Of a DNA stretch of 64,000 nt, positions 51,705 through 60,880 are shown piece by piece; position 1 is the first letter of the stretch; every line of letters begins with the position of its first letter. A model generated the notes under the pieces. That model had not been told where the DNA came from, did not search any database, and worked only from the letters and a program-made list of their open reading frames with translations. The DNA lies in contig NZ_JAGHRJ010000014.1 of NCBI RefSeq assembly GCF_017743865.1, forward strand, positions 1-64,000, written 5' to 3'. This DNA is from Labrenzia sp. R4_2 (GTDB lineage Bacteria > Pseudomonadota > Alphaproteobacteria > Rhizobiales > Stappiaceae). Made by a program: the position numbers and the translations under genes.

Positions 51705-52195
51705 TGGTCGCGCATGACACGTCCCTTGAACCGATCTCCAAATCGCGGTTGCGTCTCTGGCTTCGCCTGCTCAAGGCAACATCTGGCATTGAAACCGAAC
51801 TACGCCGGCGTTTGCGCGATGAATGTGACACCACGCTGCCGCGTTTTGATGTCCTGTCGGCCCTGTCGCGCTATCCAGACGGGCTGAAGATGAGCGAGAT
51901 TTCTGCCTTTTTGAAAGTCTCCAACGGCAATGTCACCGGCATCGTTGAGCGTCTGGTCGAAGACGGTCATGCGGTCCGCATGGCGGTTCCGGGAGACAAA
52001 CGCGCCAACCGAGTCAAGCTGACGTCCGAAGGGCACGCCGTTTTCGCAGATCTGGCCGCCAAGCACGAGGGCTGGATCGATGAGCTGATGGGCGGTCTCG
52101 ATCGCGGTGCCATTGCAGCTTGCAACGAGATTTTTGAACAATTTGGATCTTCCGGCGAACCGGAGACAGCACTGAAAAAGGCAGGCCGCCCATGA
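51704..52195 (+). CDS. MarR family transcriptional regulator
   Basis: A 163-residue winged-helix regulator. The recognition region is KMSEISAFLKVSNGNVTGIV (about 65-84), and the wing VRMAVPGDKRANRVKLT (about 90-106). It is embedded in the operon between the SDR and hydratase genes with overlaps on both sides, so it is autoregulated. MarR proteins in aromatic-CoA pathways are typically repressors released by the aryl-CoA; the tandem palindromes at 48544-48575 are the likely target. Confidence 0.88.
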   Translation: MVAHDTSLEPISKSRLRLWLRLLKATSGIETELRRRLRDECDTTLPRFDVLSALSRYPDGLKMSEISAFLKVSNGNVTGIVERLVEDGHAVRMAVPGDKRANRVKLTSEGHAVFADLAAKHEGWIDELMGGLDRGAIAACNEIFEQFGSSGEPETALKKAGRP

Positions 52196-52992
52196 CCGAC
52201 GCCCCGAAACACTTCAATCTGTCCATCGAGGGCAGCATCGCACGGGTCTCGCTCAACCGGCCGGAGCGGAAAAACCCGCTGACCTTTGATAGCTATGCCG
52301 AGCTGCGCGATTGGTTCCGGGATCTGGTCTATCGCGACGACATTCATGCCGTGGTGTTCCTGCCGAATGGCGGCAATTTCTCCTCCGGCGGTGATGTCCA
52401 TGACATCATCGGCCCGCTGACCAGGATGTCGATGAAGGAACTGCTTGCCTTCACGCGGATGACGGGGGATCTGGTCAAGGCGATCGTCAATTGCGGCAAG
52501 CCGGTGATCGCCGCTATCGATGGGGTGTGCGTTGGTGCCGGGGCGATCATCGCCATGGCTTCAGACCTGCGCTTTGCGACGCCAGAAGCAAAAACAGCTT
52601 TCCTGTTCACCCGTGTAGGCCTTGCAGGCTGTGACATGGGCGCCTGCGCGATCCTGCCCCGGATCATCGGCCAGGGCCGGGCGGCGGAGCTGCTCTACAC
52701 CGGCCGCTCCATGAATGCCGAGGAAGGCGAACGCTGGGGATTTTTCAACCGTCTTGTTGCTGCAGATGATTTGGAAGGTGAAGCCGTTGCCTTTGCCGAG
52801 CGGATTGTGGCGGGGCCGAATTTTGCGCACATGATGACCAAGACCATGCTCGCGCAGGAATGGTCCATGTCCATCGAGCAGGCCATTGAAGCCGAAGCCC
52901 AGGCGCAGGCGATCTGCATGCAGACCGGGGATTTCGAGCGGGCCTACAATGCCTTCGTCAACAAGGAAAAACCGGTGTTCGAGGGCAACTGA
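52192..52992 (+). CDS. Enoyl-CoA hydratase/isomerase family protein
   Basis: A 266-residue crotonase-fold enzyme. The oxyanion-hole segments are NFSSGGDVHDI (about 62-72) and GVCVGAGAIIAMASDLRFA (about 107-125). It overlaps marR by 4 nt and the dehydrogenase start as TGATG. Probably hydrates, isomerises or hydrolytically opens a cyclic enoyl-CoA formed from the dearomatised ring. The FTRVGLAGCDMGAC segment replaces the usual acidic position with aliphatic residues, so a simple hydratase is not certain. Confidence 0.85.
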   Translation: MTDAPKHFNLSIEGSIARVSLNRPERKNPLTFDSYAELRDWFRDLVYRDDIHAVVFLPNGGNFSSGGDVHDIIGPLTRMSMKELLAFTRMTGDLVKAIVNCGKPVIAAIDGVCVGAGAIIAMASDLRFATPEAKTAFLFTRVGLAGCDMGACAILPRIIGQGRAAELLYTGRSMNAEEGERWGFFNRLVAADDLEGEAVAFAERIVAGPNFAHMMTKTMLAQEWSMSIEQAIEAEAQAQAICMQTGDFERAYNAFVNKEKPVFEGN

Positions 52993-54161
52993 TGGCAGAC
53001 AAGAGTTTTCTTTCCTGGCCGTTTTTCGAAGACCGGCATCGCAAACTGGCGGAAGACCTCGAGGCTTTTGCTAAGGATCTTCACGTCGATCATGCTGACA
53101 CCGACCGGGCCTGCCGGTCTTTGGTGAAAGCGATGGGGGAGGCAGGTTGGCTGCAACCAACAGCCTCCGAGGACGGTACACCGCTGGATGTCCGCACCCT
53201 GTGCCTCTCCCGAGAAATTCTTGCGCGCCATGACGGGCTGGCCGATTTTGCCCTCGCCATGCAAGGTCTTGGCACTGGGGCCCTGTCGCTGTTTGGAACG
53301 GCAGAGCAAAAAGCTGCCTGGCTGCCGAAAACCCGATCGGGAGAAGCGATCTCTGCATTTGCGCTCACCGAGCCGCAATCCGGTTCCGATGTCGCCAACT
53401 CGACGATGACAGCGACGGATGATGGCGACAGTTACGTACTGAATGGCGAAAAGACCTGGATCTCCAACGGTGGCATTGCCGACGTTTATACGCTGTTTGC
53501 CCGCACCGGCGAAGCGCCCGGCGCCAAGGGATTGTCGGCCTTTGTCGTAACACCGGATCTTCAAGGATTCGAGGTTGCGGATCGTCTCGACACAATTGCC
53601 CCGCATCCGCTGGCAACGCTGCGCTTCAGCGGTTGCCGGGTCAAAAAGTCCGACCTGATTGGCAATCCGGGCGATGGTTTCAAGATCGCGATGTCTGTGC
53701 TCGACATCTTCCGTTCCACAGTCGCTGCCGCCGCGCTGGGCTTTGCCAGGAGGGCACTGGACGAGGCGCTTGACCGGGTAACGGCACGTACGATCCAAGG
53801 CGCACCGCTCGCCGATCTTCAGATGGTACAGGGGCATATTGCCGATATGGCGCTTGATGTGGATGCAGCTGCATTGCTGATCTACCGGGCCGCCTGGGCC
53901 AAGGACAGCGGCGCGCCGCGCGTCACCCGGGAAGCGGCGATGGCCAAGCTTTTCGCCACCGAACAAGCGCAACAGGTGATCGACAAGGCCGTTCAGCTGC
54001 ATGGCGGTGACGGCGTGCGCTCCGGTCAGACCGTCGAAAAGCTCTATCGCGAAATCCGGGCCTTGCGCATTTATGAAGGCGCAACGGACGTCCAAAAAAT
54101 CGTCATTGCACGCCAGACACTTGGCGCTTTTGCCGCCGACAGCGCCAATCAGGGAGGATAG
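52992..54161 (+). CDS. Acyl-CoA dehydrogenase of the aminobenzoyl-CoA operon
   Basis: A 389-residue acyl-CoA dehydrogenase with AFALTEPQSGSDVANSTMTA (about 118-137), the KTWISNGG flavin-loop segment, and IYEGATDVQKIVIARQ near the end containing the likely base E. It starts inside the hydratase stop (TGATG) and the ligase gene follows after 3 nt. Likely desaturates an alicyclic or ring-opened acyl-CoA. It resembles short/branched-chain enzymes more than glutaryl-CoA dehydrogenase, but the substrate is uncertain. Confidence 0.86.
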   Translation: MADKSFLSWPFFEDRHRKLAEDLEAFAKDLHVDHADTDRACRSLVKAMGEAGWLQPTASEDGTPLDVRTLCLSREILARHDGLADFALAMQGLGTGALSLFGTAEQKAAWLPKTRSGEAISAFALTEPQSGSDVANSTMTATDDGDSYVLNGEKTWISNGGIADVYTLFARTGEAPGAKGLSAFVVTPDLQGFEVADRLDTIAPHPLATLRFSGCRVKKSDLIGNPGDGFKIAMSVLDIFRSTVAAAALGFARRALDEALDRVTARTIQGAPLADLQMVQGHIADMALDVDAAALLIYRAAWAKDSGAPRVTREAAMAKLFATEQAQQVIDKAVQLHGGDGVRSGQTVEKLYREIRALRIYEGATDVQKIVIARQTLGAFAADSANQGG

Positions 54162-54164
54162 CCA

Positions 54165-55784
54165 ATGCTGGGTCCCACCGCTCACACGGACACCTTTGCC
54201 CGGGACAACCTTCCGCCTCAGGACCAATGGCCGGAGTTTCTTCTGGACGGGTTTGACTATCCCGATCACATCAACGTCGGCGTCGAACTCACCGACAAGA
54301 TGGTCGAGAAAGGCTTTGGAGATCATACGGCGTTGATCGGCAATGGCCGTCGCCGGACCTACAAGGAACTCTCCGACTGGACCAACCGCCTCGCCCATGC
54401 GCTGGTAGAAGATCTGGGTGTGAAGCCGGGCAACCGTGTGTTGATCCGCTCGGCCAACAACCCGGCGATGGTGGCCTGCTGGCTGGCGGCGACCAAGGCG
54501 GGGGCTGTTGTCGTCAACACCATGCCAATGCTGCGCGCCGGGGAACTTGCCAAGATCGTCGACAAGGCCGAAATCGAATTTGCACTGTGTGACACCCGGC
54601 TGATGGACGAGATGGTCGCCTGCGCCAAGACATCGTCGTTTCTCAAAAAAGTCATCGGCTTTGACGGCACGTCCAACCATGATGCCGAACTCGACCGTCT
54701 TGCACTGACCAAATCCGTCCGGTTTGACGCGGTCAATACCGGCCGGGACGATGTCGCCCTGCTGGGATTTACTTCCGGGTCCACAGGATCGCCCAAGGCG
54801 ACAATGCATTTTCACCGGGACATCCTGATCATCGCGGATGGTTATGCCAAGGAAGTGCTCGGCGTTACACCGGATGATGTGTTTGTTGGGTCTCCGCCGC
54901 TCGCCTTCACCTTCGGTCTTGGTGGACTGGCGGTCTTCCCCTTGCGCTTCGGGGCTGCAGCCACGCTTCTGGAGAACGCTTCTCCGCCGAACATGATTGA
55001 GATCATCCAGACCTATAAAGCAACGGTCTGCTTTACGGCGCCAACAGCCTACCGGGTCATGTTGCAGGCGATGGAAGAAGGTGCAGACCTCTCGTCCTTG
55101 CGGGCGGCAGTCTCAGCGGGTGAAACGCTTCCCGCACCGGTCTATGATGCCTGGATGGCAAAGACGGGGAAACCGATGCTCGACGGCATCGGGGCCACCG
55201 AAATGCTGCATATTTTTGTTTCCAACCGGTTTGATGATCACAAACCCGCTTGCACCGGAAAACCGGTCTCGGGCTACGAGGTCAAGATCGTTGGTCAGGA
55301 TGGAGAGCCTGTCGCGCCTGGCGAAGTCGGACGGTTGGCCGTGCGCGGCCCGACCGGATGCCGCTATCTCGCGGATGAACGTCAGAAAAACTACGTCGTT
55401 GATGGCTGGAACATCACCGGTGACAGCTTCTCCATGAGCGAAGACGGACATTTGCACTTTGCAGCGCGCAACGACGACATGATCATTTCGGCGGGTTACA
55501 ACATCGCCGGACCGGAGGTGGAAGCCGCGCTTTTGGCACATGATGTGGTTCTGGAATGCGCCGTCATCGGCGTGCCAGACGCGGATCGTGGGTCCATAGT
55601 TCAGGCACACATTGTCCTTGTTGAGGGCAATGAACCAACGGACGAGCTCACCAAGGTGTTGCAGGATCACGTGAAAGCGGTCATCGCACCTTACAAATAT
55701 CCGCGCTCCGTCATTTTCACAGACACATTGCCAAAAACGGCGACCGGGAAGGTTCAAAGGTTCCGGCTTCGGGAAGAGCTGTAG
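54165..55784 (+). CDS. 2-aminobenzoate-CoA ligase-like AMP-forming synthetase
   Basis: A 539-residue ANL-superfamily ligase. The P-loop is LLGFTSGSTGSPKATMHFH (split region about 204-222), with DGIGATEMLHIF (A5), the ITGDSFSMSEDGHLHFAARNDDMI hinge region and C-terminal KTATGKVQRFRLRE with the catalytic lysine. It resembles benzoate/2-aminobenzoate-CoA ligases. Position in an operon with the two-domain monooxygenase/reductase strongly favours anthranilate as the acid activated. It uses ATP and CoA and releases AMP and pyrophosphate. It is the first committed enzyme of the pathway. Confidence 0.86.
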   Translation: MLGPTAHTDTFARDNLPPQDQWPEFLLDGFDYPDHINVGVELTDKMVEKGFGDHTALIGNGRRRTYKELSDWTNRLAHALVEDLGVKPGNRVLIRSANNPAMVACWLAATKAGAVVVNTMPMLRAGELAKIVDKAEIEFALCDTRLMDEMVACAKTSSFLKKVIGFDGTSNHDAELDRLALTKSVRFDAVNTGRDDVALLGFTSGSTGSPKATMHFHRDILIIADGYAKEVLGVTPDDVFVGSPPLAFTFGLGGLAVFPLRFGAAATLLENASPPNMIEIIQTYKATVCFTAPTAYRVMLQAMEEGADLSSLRAAVSAGETLPAPVYDAWMAKTGKPMLDGIGATEMLHIFVSNRFDDHKPACTGKPVSGYEVKIVGQDGEPVAPGEVGRLAVRGPTGCRYLADERQKNYVVDGWNITGDSFSMSEDGHLHFAARNDDMIISAGYNIAGPEVEAALLAHDVVLECAVIGVPDADRGSIVQAHIVLVEGNEPTDELTKVLQDHVKAVIAPYKYPRSVIFTDTLPKTATGKVQRFRLREEL

Positions 55785-55917
55785 GACAGCACTCAGAATA
55801 AACCGGCGTTTGGGCAGCGTCGGGGATCAAACATGGCCCCGTGGTTTTAGACGGTCAGAGACGCCGCAGAGCCACTTAACTCGGGAACAGCAGGTTAAAT
55901 TCTTTAGGAGAACCAAC

Positions 55918-57054
55918 ATGAAACAAATACTACTTGCGGCCGTTGCCGCACTCAGCCTCGGCGTTGCTGCGGCGTCTGCAGAGCCGGTGAAGGTCGGCAT
56001 GATCACAACTTTGTCCGGCGGCGGTGCCGGTCTTGGTATCGATGTTCGCGATGGCTTCATGTTGGCGGTCAAGCAGTCCGGCAATGAAGATATTGAAGTC
56101 ATCATCGAAGACGATCAGCGCAAGCCGGATGTTGCTGTGAAGCTTGCCGACAAACTTGTGCAGGCCGAAAATGTGGACGTTCTGACCGGTCTCATTTGGT
56201 CGAACCTTGCCATGGCGGTGATCCCATCCGTAACAGCGCAGGGAAAGTTTTATCTGTCGCCGAATGCTGGCCCGTCCATGCTGGCCGGCAAGGGGTGTCA
56301 CCCGAACTACTTCAACGTGGCCTGGCAGAACGACAACCTGCATGAAGCCGCCGGTGCGTTTGCGAATGTCGAAGGCTACAAGAACAGCTTTATTCTCGCG
56401 CCGAACTATCCGGCCGGCAAAGACGCGCTCACAGGCTACAAGCGGCTTTACAAAGGCGATTTGGCAGGCGAGCTCTACACCAAGCTGGGGCAAACCGACT
56501 ATGCGGCCGAACTGGCGCAAATCCGCGCGTCTGGTGCAGACAGTGTCTACTTTTTCCTTCCAGGCGGCATGGGCATCTCATTCCTGAAGCAGTATGCCGG
56601 CAGCGGCATCGACCTGCCGGTTGTTGGCCCGGCGTTCTCCTTTGACCAAGGCATCCTGCAGGCTGTCGGCGACGCGGCGCTTGGTGTCCGCAACACCAGC
56701 CAATGGTCCAAGGACATCAACACGCCGGTTAACAACGCTTTCGTTGAGAGCTTCCAAGCGGAATACGGCCGTTTGCCGTCGCTTTACGCATCTCAGGGGT
56801 TTGACACCGCCAATCTGCTGCTCTCCGCCATGTCTAAAGCCGACGTGAAGGATGCGGATGCTTTCCGGGAAGCGCTTCGGGAAGCTGATTTCAAGAGCAC
56901 GCGCGGCGAATTCAGATTCGGCCCCAACAACCATCCGATTCAGGATATCTACGTGCGGGAAGTCATCAAGGAAGGCGATGTCTTCACCAACAAGATCATC
57001 GGCAAGGCGCTGAACAGCCATTCAGATGCCTATTGGTCCGAGTGCAACATGTAA
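55918..57054 (+). CDS. ABC transporter substrate-binding protein, LivJ family
   Basis: A 378-residue periplasmic type 1 binding protein with a signal peptide (KQILLAAVAALSLGVAAASA, cleaved before EPVKVG). ATG 55918 has an AGGAGA ribosome site; 36 upstream codons are open but not signal-like. Family features include MITTLSGGGAGLGIDVRDGF and FILAPNYPAGKDALTGYK. Position in the aminobenzoate operon suggests it binds anthranilate or a related aromatic acid rather than amino acids. A 133-nt gap with a weak hairpin (55821-55841) separates it from the ligase gene. Confidence 0.88.
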   Translation: MKQILLAAVAALSLGVAAASAEPVKVGMITTLSGGGAGLGIDVRDGFMLAVKQSGNEDIEVIIEDDQRKPDVAVKLADKLVQAENVDVLTGLIWSNLAMAVIPSVTAQGKFYLSPNAGPSMLAGKGCHPNYFNVAWQNDNLHEAAGAFANVEGYKNSFILAPNYPAGKDALTGYKRLYKGDLAGELYTKLGQTDYAAELAQIRASGADSVYFFLPGGMGISFLKQYAGSGIDLPVVGPAFSFDQGILQAVGDAALGVRNTSQWSKDINTPVNNAFVESFQAEYGRLPSLYASQGFDTANLLLSAMSKADVKDADAFREALREADFKSTRGEFRFGPNNHPIQDIYVREVIKEGDVFTNKIIGKALNSHSDAYWSECNM

Positions 57055-57107
57055 GGTGATGTTTGGCCTCGATCATTCGATCGGGGCCAGCTTTCGGGTG
57101 GAACTGC

Positions 57108-58028
57108 ATGTCTTTGATATTGCTGATAGAGCAGATTTTGAACGGCCTCCAATTCGGGATCATGTTGTTCCTGATGGCCGCAGGTCTGACGCTAATCTTC
57201 GGAGTGATGGGGCTGATCAATTTGGCTCATGGATCGCTCTACATGATCGGGGCCTTTTGTGCCGCAGCTGTTGCCGGAGCGACCGGATCATTCCTGCTGG
57301 GATTGATTGCGGCGCTGGCCGGGGCTGCCATAGCCGGAGCCCTCGTCGAACTTGTCGTCATCCGGCGGCTTTATACGAAGGATCACCTGGATCAAGTGCT
57401 CGCGACCTTTGCGCTGATCCTGATCTTTTCTGAAGGCACGCGTTGGCTGTTCGGCTCTTTTCCGCTCTTTTTGGATATTCCCGATGCGCTGTCCGGACCG
57501 GTGACACTTCCGGGCGGTATTGAGTATCCGCTTTACCGCCTTACGTTGATCATCGTCGGATTGCTTGTCGCAGCCGGTTTGTTCCTCCTGATTTCGCGCA
57601 CCCGCCTTGGGATCCAGATCCGGGCCGGGGAAAACGACCGGGAAATGATCGCAGCGCTCGGTGTCGACATTGCCAAGCTCTACACCATCGTTTTTGCGCT
57701 GGGGGCCGCACTTGCCGGTCTTGCCGGAGCGCTTGTCGGAGCCATCCAGTCGGTTCAGGTCGGCATGGGCGAGCCTGTCCTGATTTTGGCTTTTGTTGTG
57801 ATCGTCATCGGCGGCATTGGCTCCATCAAGGGCGCGCTCATTGGCGCGATCCTGGTCGGCCTCACAGATACGCTCGGCGGCATCTTCCTGCCTGAGCTGA
57901 TGAAACTCTTCTTCAGCCCGGCAACGGCCACTTCCATCGGGTCTTCGATCGCCTCCATGTCCATCTACATCCTGATGGCTGCAGTCCTTGTGTTGCGCCC
58001 AACCGGTCTGTTTGGAGCGCGTGCATGA
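57108..58028 (+). CDS. ABC transporter permease, LivH family
   Basis: A 306-residue permease with about eight hydrophobic helices. Signatures are AAGLTLIFGVMGLINLAHGS (about 21-40) and GENDREMIAALGVDIAKLY (about 180-198). ATG 57108 was chosen over an upstream TTG because it begins directly at the first helix (SLILLIEQILNGLQ). It overlaps livM by 4 nt. It forms the channel of the aromatic-acid importer with the LivM homologue. Confidence 0.88.
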   Translation: MSLILLIEQILNGLQFGIMLFLMAAGLTLIFGVMGLINLAHGSLYMIGAFCAAAVAGATGSFLLGLIAALAGAAIAGALVELVVIRRLYTKDHLDQVLATFALILIFSEGTRWLFGSFPLFLDIPDALSGPVTLPGGIEYPLYRLTLIIVGLLVAAGLFLLISRTRLGIQIRAGENDREMIAALGVDIAKLYTIVFALGAALAGLAGALVGAIQSVQVGMGEPVLILAFVVIVIGGIGSIKGALIGAILVGLTDTLGGIFLPELMKLFFSPATATSIGSSIASMSIYILMAAVLVLRPTGLFGARA

Positions 58029-59008
58029 CCCGGGAAACACTTTTCAACTCGGCCGCGCTCGCAGCGCTGGCCCTTGTTCCACTCTGGGCGCATTTTTCCG
58101 GTGAGCCGTTCACCGTGACCCTTGCCACCCGCGCTGTCATTCTTGCGCTGGCGGCGGTCGGTCTGCACATCGCCCTTGGTCTTGGCGGTCTTGTCAGCCT
58201 TGGACACGCTGTCTTCTTCGGGATTGGCGGCTACGCGATGGGTATCCTTGCCCATCATGCGCAGACTTACACCCCTTTGATGGAATGGCCCTTCGTTATC
58301 GAGGGCACCAAATCCATGCCGGTGATCTGGCTGGTCGCCGTGGTTCTGTCGTCCGTTGTGGCCTATTTCATCGGCCTCCTGTCACTGAGGACCTCCGGCG
58401 TTTACTTCATCATGATCACGCTGGCATTCGGACAGATGTTCTTTTTCTTCGCGATCAGCTGGAGTGCCTATGGCGGTGAAGACGGCTTGTCGATCTATGT
58501 CCGCAACGGCTTTCCGGGCGTGAACACGCTCGTTCCGATCCAGTTCTATGCCTTGTGCTTTGTTATCCTTGCTGCAGTGATGTTCTTTGCCGCACGATTG
58601 CAACGCTCGCCTTTTGGCCTTGCGCTCAACGCGGCGCGCCAGGCGCCGGACCGGGTCGAAACCGTCGGTCTGAACCCGATGCGCTTGCGTCTGATTGCGT
58701 TCGTCTTGTCGGGTGCGATCACGGGTCTCGCCGGGGCTCTCTTTGCCGACCTCAACAGGTTCGTCAGTCCGACCATGTTTTCCTGGCAGATGTCCGGGGA
58801 GTTGATCATTTTCATCATCCTTGGCGGGCTTGGCCGGCTTTATGGACCGGTTGTCGGAGCGGTTGTTTTTGTGGCGCTTGAGCACATCCTCGGGGATTTG
58901 TCCGATTACTGGCACATCTATTTGGGTGTTCTGTTGCTGGGCGTCGTGCTGTTCGCACGCGGTGGCATCATCGGCATGCTGCTCGGCCGGGAGGTGGCCC
59001 ATGACTGA
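58025..59008 (+). CDS. ABC transporter permease, LivM family
   Basis: A 327-residue permease with about ten hydrophobic segments. LivM signatures are GLGGLVSLGHAVFFGIGGYA (about 56-75) and GRLYGPVVGAVVFVALEHIL (about 276-295). It overlaps livH and livG at its ends (4 and 8 nt). Length is typical for short LivM proteins. It is the second channel subunit. Confidence 0.88.
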   Translation: MTRETLFNSAALAALALVPLWAHFSGEPFTVTLATRAVILALAAVGLHIALGLGGLVSLGHAVFFGIGGYAMGILAHHAQTYTPLMEWPFVIEGTKSMPVIWLVAVVLSSVVAYFIGLLSLRTSGVYFIMITLAFGQMFFFFAISWSAYGGEDGLSIYVRNGFPGVNTLVPIQFYALCFVILAAVMFFAARLQRSPFGLALNAARQAPDRVETVGLNPMRLRLIAFVLSGAITGLAGALFADLNRFVSPTMFSWQMSGELIIFIILGGLGRLYGPVVGAVVFVALEHILGDLSDYWHIYLGVLLLGVVLFARGGIIGMLLGREVAHD

Positions 59009-59750
59009 GGCAATTCTCGCAACACAGGGCATCTCCAAGAGCTTCGGGGCGCTGAAGGCCAGTGACGACGTTTCAATTGATCTGATGGCGGGAGAAATCC
59101 ACGCGATCATCGGACCGAATGGAGCCGGGAAATCGACCTTGATCAAGCAGATCTGTGGCGGTCTCAAGCCGGATACCGGAACGGTCAAGCTGTTGGGAGA
59201 GGATGTAACCGATCTGCCAACGGAACTGCGGGCCCGCGCCGGGCTCGGACGGACTTTCCAGATCTCGGCACTCGCGATGGAAGACACAGTTCTTCAAAAT
59301 GCGGTGCTGGGTGCTCTGGGTGGTCAGGGAAATCCGTGGCGTTTTTTCAAGCCGGTTCTCAAGGACAAGGATCTTTTGGACACGGCCATGGAGGCGTTGG
59401 AGCGCGTCGGTCTTCAAGATCATGCAAAGACACGCACGGCAGAACTCAGCCATGGTCAGAGACGTCAGCTGGAAGTGGCCGTCGCGCTGACTTTAAAGCC
59501 GAAAGCCTTTGTGATGGATGAACCCATGGCAGGCCTTGGTACGGAGGGTTCCAAGCGGCTGACCGAGTTCCTTGGCGATCTTCGCCATCAGGCGCCGATC
59601 CTGTTGGTTGAACATGATATGGACGCTGTTTTTGCATTGGCCGACCGGATCAGCGTGCTGGTCTACGGCAAAGTCATCGCAACTGGCACAGTTGAGGAAA
59701 TCCGCGCGAACAAAGATGTGCGCGATGCTTATCTGGGAGACGAAGCATGA
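59001..59750 (+). CDS. ABC transporter ATP-binding protein, LivG family
   Basis: A 249-residue ATPase with Walker A GPNGAGKST, the Q-loop region GLGRTFQ, signature LSHGQRRQLEVA and Walker B AFVMDEPMAGL, followed by HD in VEHDMDAVF. The signature is LSHGQ rather than LSGGQ, common in this branch. ATG 59001 overlaps the permease end by 8 nt; long upstream extension is shadow. It works with the LivF homologue. Confidence 0.89.
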   Translation: MTEAILATQGISKSFGALKASDDVSIDLMAGEIHAIIGPNGAGKSTLIKQICGGLKPDTGTVKLLGEDVTDLPTELRARAGLGRTFQISALAMEDTVLQNAVLGALGGQGNPWRFFKPVLKDKDLLDTAMEALERVGLQDHAKTRTAELSHGQRRQLEVAVALTLKPKAFVMDEPMAGLGTEGSKRLTEFLGDLRHQAPILLVEHDMDAVFALADRISVLVYGKVIATGTVEEIRANKDVRDAYLGDEA

Positions 59751-60436
59751 GTGCGCTTTTGGCTCTCTCCAATGTCACGGCCAGTTATGGTCCCAGTCAG
59801 GCGTTGTTTGACGTGTCTTTGTCGATCGGCGAAGGCGAAGTGGTCGCCCTGATGGGCCGCAATGGCATGGGCAAGTCAACAACGGTCAAGACGATTTGCG
59901 GCATGTTACCGTCCGGCGGAGAAATCCGGTTCAAGGACAAGGTGATTGGCGGGATGCCGAGCCACAAGGTTGCACGCCTTGGGGTGGGGCTGGTGCCTGA
60001 GGGCCGGCGGTGCTTTGCCGATCTGTCGGTTGAGGAGAACCTGACCGCTGCAGCTCGTCCCGGCGCCTGGGACTTCGCCAAGGTCGCCGAGCTGTTTCCG
60101 CGTCTCGCCGAGCGCCGGAACCAGAAGGCGGCCTCGCTGTCTGGCGGTGAACAGCAAATGCTGGCGATCGGCCGGGCCCTGATGACCAATCCGATCCTCG
60201 TCATCCTGGACGAGGCGACGGAAGGCCTTGCCCCGATCATTCGGCAGGAAATTTGGGCGGCCATCAGCCATCTGAAGAACAGCAGTGGACTGTCGATCCT
60301 CTTGGTCGACAAGTCTTTGAAAGAGCTGCAGCAGGTCGCCGATCAGGGTGTCATTCTGGAACGGGGCCGAACGGTCTGGTCAGGCCGGATGGCGGATTTG
60401 GACGCGGAGACCGGAGAAAAATATCTCGGGATCTAG
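59747..60436 (+). CDS. ABC transporter ATP-binding protein, LivF family
   Basis: A 229-residue ATPase with Walker A GRNGMGKST, LGLVPEGRRCF-type Q-loop region (VGLVPEGRRCFADLSVEENL), signature LSGGEQQMLAIGRAL and Walker B VILDEATEGL. The canonical H-loop histidine after strand six is replaced by VDKSL (I-L-L-V-D-K), a substitution found in several LivF proteins. It overlaps livG by 4 nt. It completes the five-gene importer. Confidence 0.88.
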   Translation: MSALLALSNVTASYGPSQALFDVSLSIGEGEVVALMGRNGMGKSTTVKTICGMLPSGGEIRFKDKVIGGMPSHKVARLGVGLVPEGRRCFADLSVEENLTAAARPGAWDFAKVAELFPRLAERRNQKAASLSGGEQQMLAIGRALMTNPILVILDEATEGLAPIIRQEIWAAISHLKNSSGLSILLVDKSLKELQQVADQGVILERGRTVWSGRMADLDAETGEKYLGI

Positions 60437-60479
60437 GGCGTTTGTCTCTTAAGTCCCGGGCAAATAAGAAAGACGCATT

Positions 60480-60875
60480 ATGAGCCACAAAATCATTCAT
60501 CCCGACGGCTGGGCCCCGGCGAAGGGGTATGCCAACGGTGTCTTAAGCCGCAAGGGCGTTTTGCATATCGGCGGTCAGATCGGCTGGAATGCCGACCAGG
60601 TTTTTGAGACCCATGATTTCATCGGGCAGATGGAACAGGCGCTCAGGAACATACTTGATGTTGTTCTTGCAGCTGGCGGTAAGGCCGAGGATATCGTCCG
60701 TTTGACCTGGTTTGTGACCGATAAGAAGGAATACCTCGCCCGTCAGAGCGAAATTGGCGCGATCTACCGGAAGGTCATGGGACGTCATTTTCCAGCAATG
60801 TCGATGGTCGTGGTCGCTGGTCTGATCGAAGATGAAGCCTTGGTCGAGATCGAGGCGACAGCCGAGATCGAGTAA
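60480..60875 (+). CDS. Rid (YjgF/UK114) family protein lacking the catalytic arginine
   Basis: A 131-residue Rid-family protein, slightly longer than E. coli RidA. The trimer-forming core is visible (GVLHIGGQIGWNAD, AGGKAEDIVRLTWFVTD, VEIEATA). The arginine that binds the carboxylate of imine substrates in RidA (in PARSCVEVA) is replaced by methionine: M107 in FPAMSMVVVA. It is the last gene of the aminobenzoate operon, 43 nt after livF. Dearomatised aminobenzoyl-CoA is an enamine whose nitrogen must be lost, and 2-aminomuconate deaminases are Rid-family enzymes, so a deaminase on a CoA-bound or ring substrate is attractive but unproven. Confidence 0.8.
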   Translation: MSHKIIHPDGWAPAKGYANGVLSRKGVLHIGGQIGWNADQVFETHDFIGQMEQALRNILDVVLAAGGKAEDIVRLTWFVTDKKEYLARQSEIGAIYRKVMGRHFPAMSMVVVAGLIEDEALVEIEATAEIE

Positions 60876-60880
60876 AGGTC

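Noticed and set aside
52944..54815. A 623-residue antisense frame across the acyl-CoA dehydrogenase and ligase genes
   Set aside because: Antisense to two intact enzymes with clear motifs; its composition is that of a shadow.
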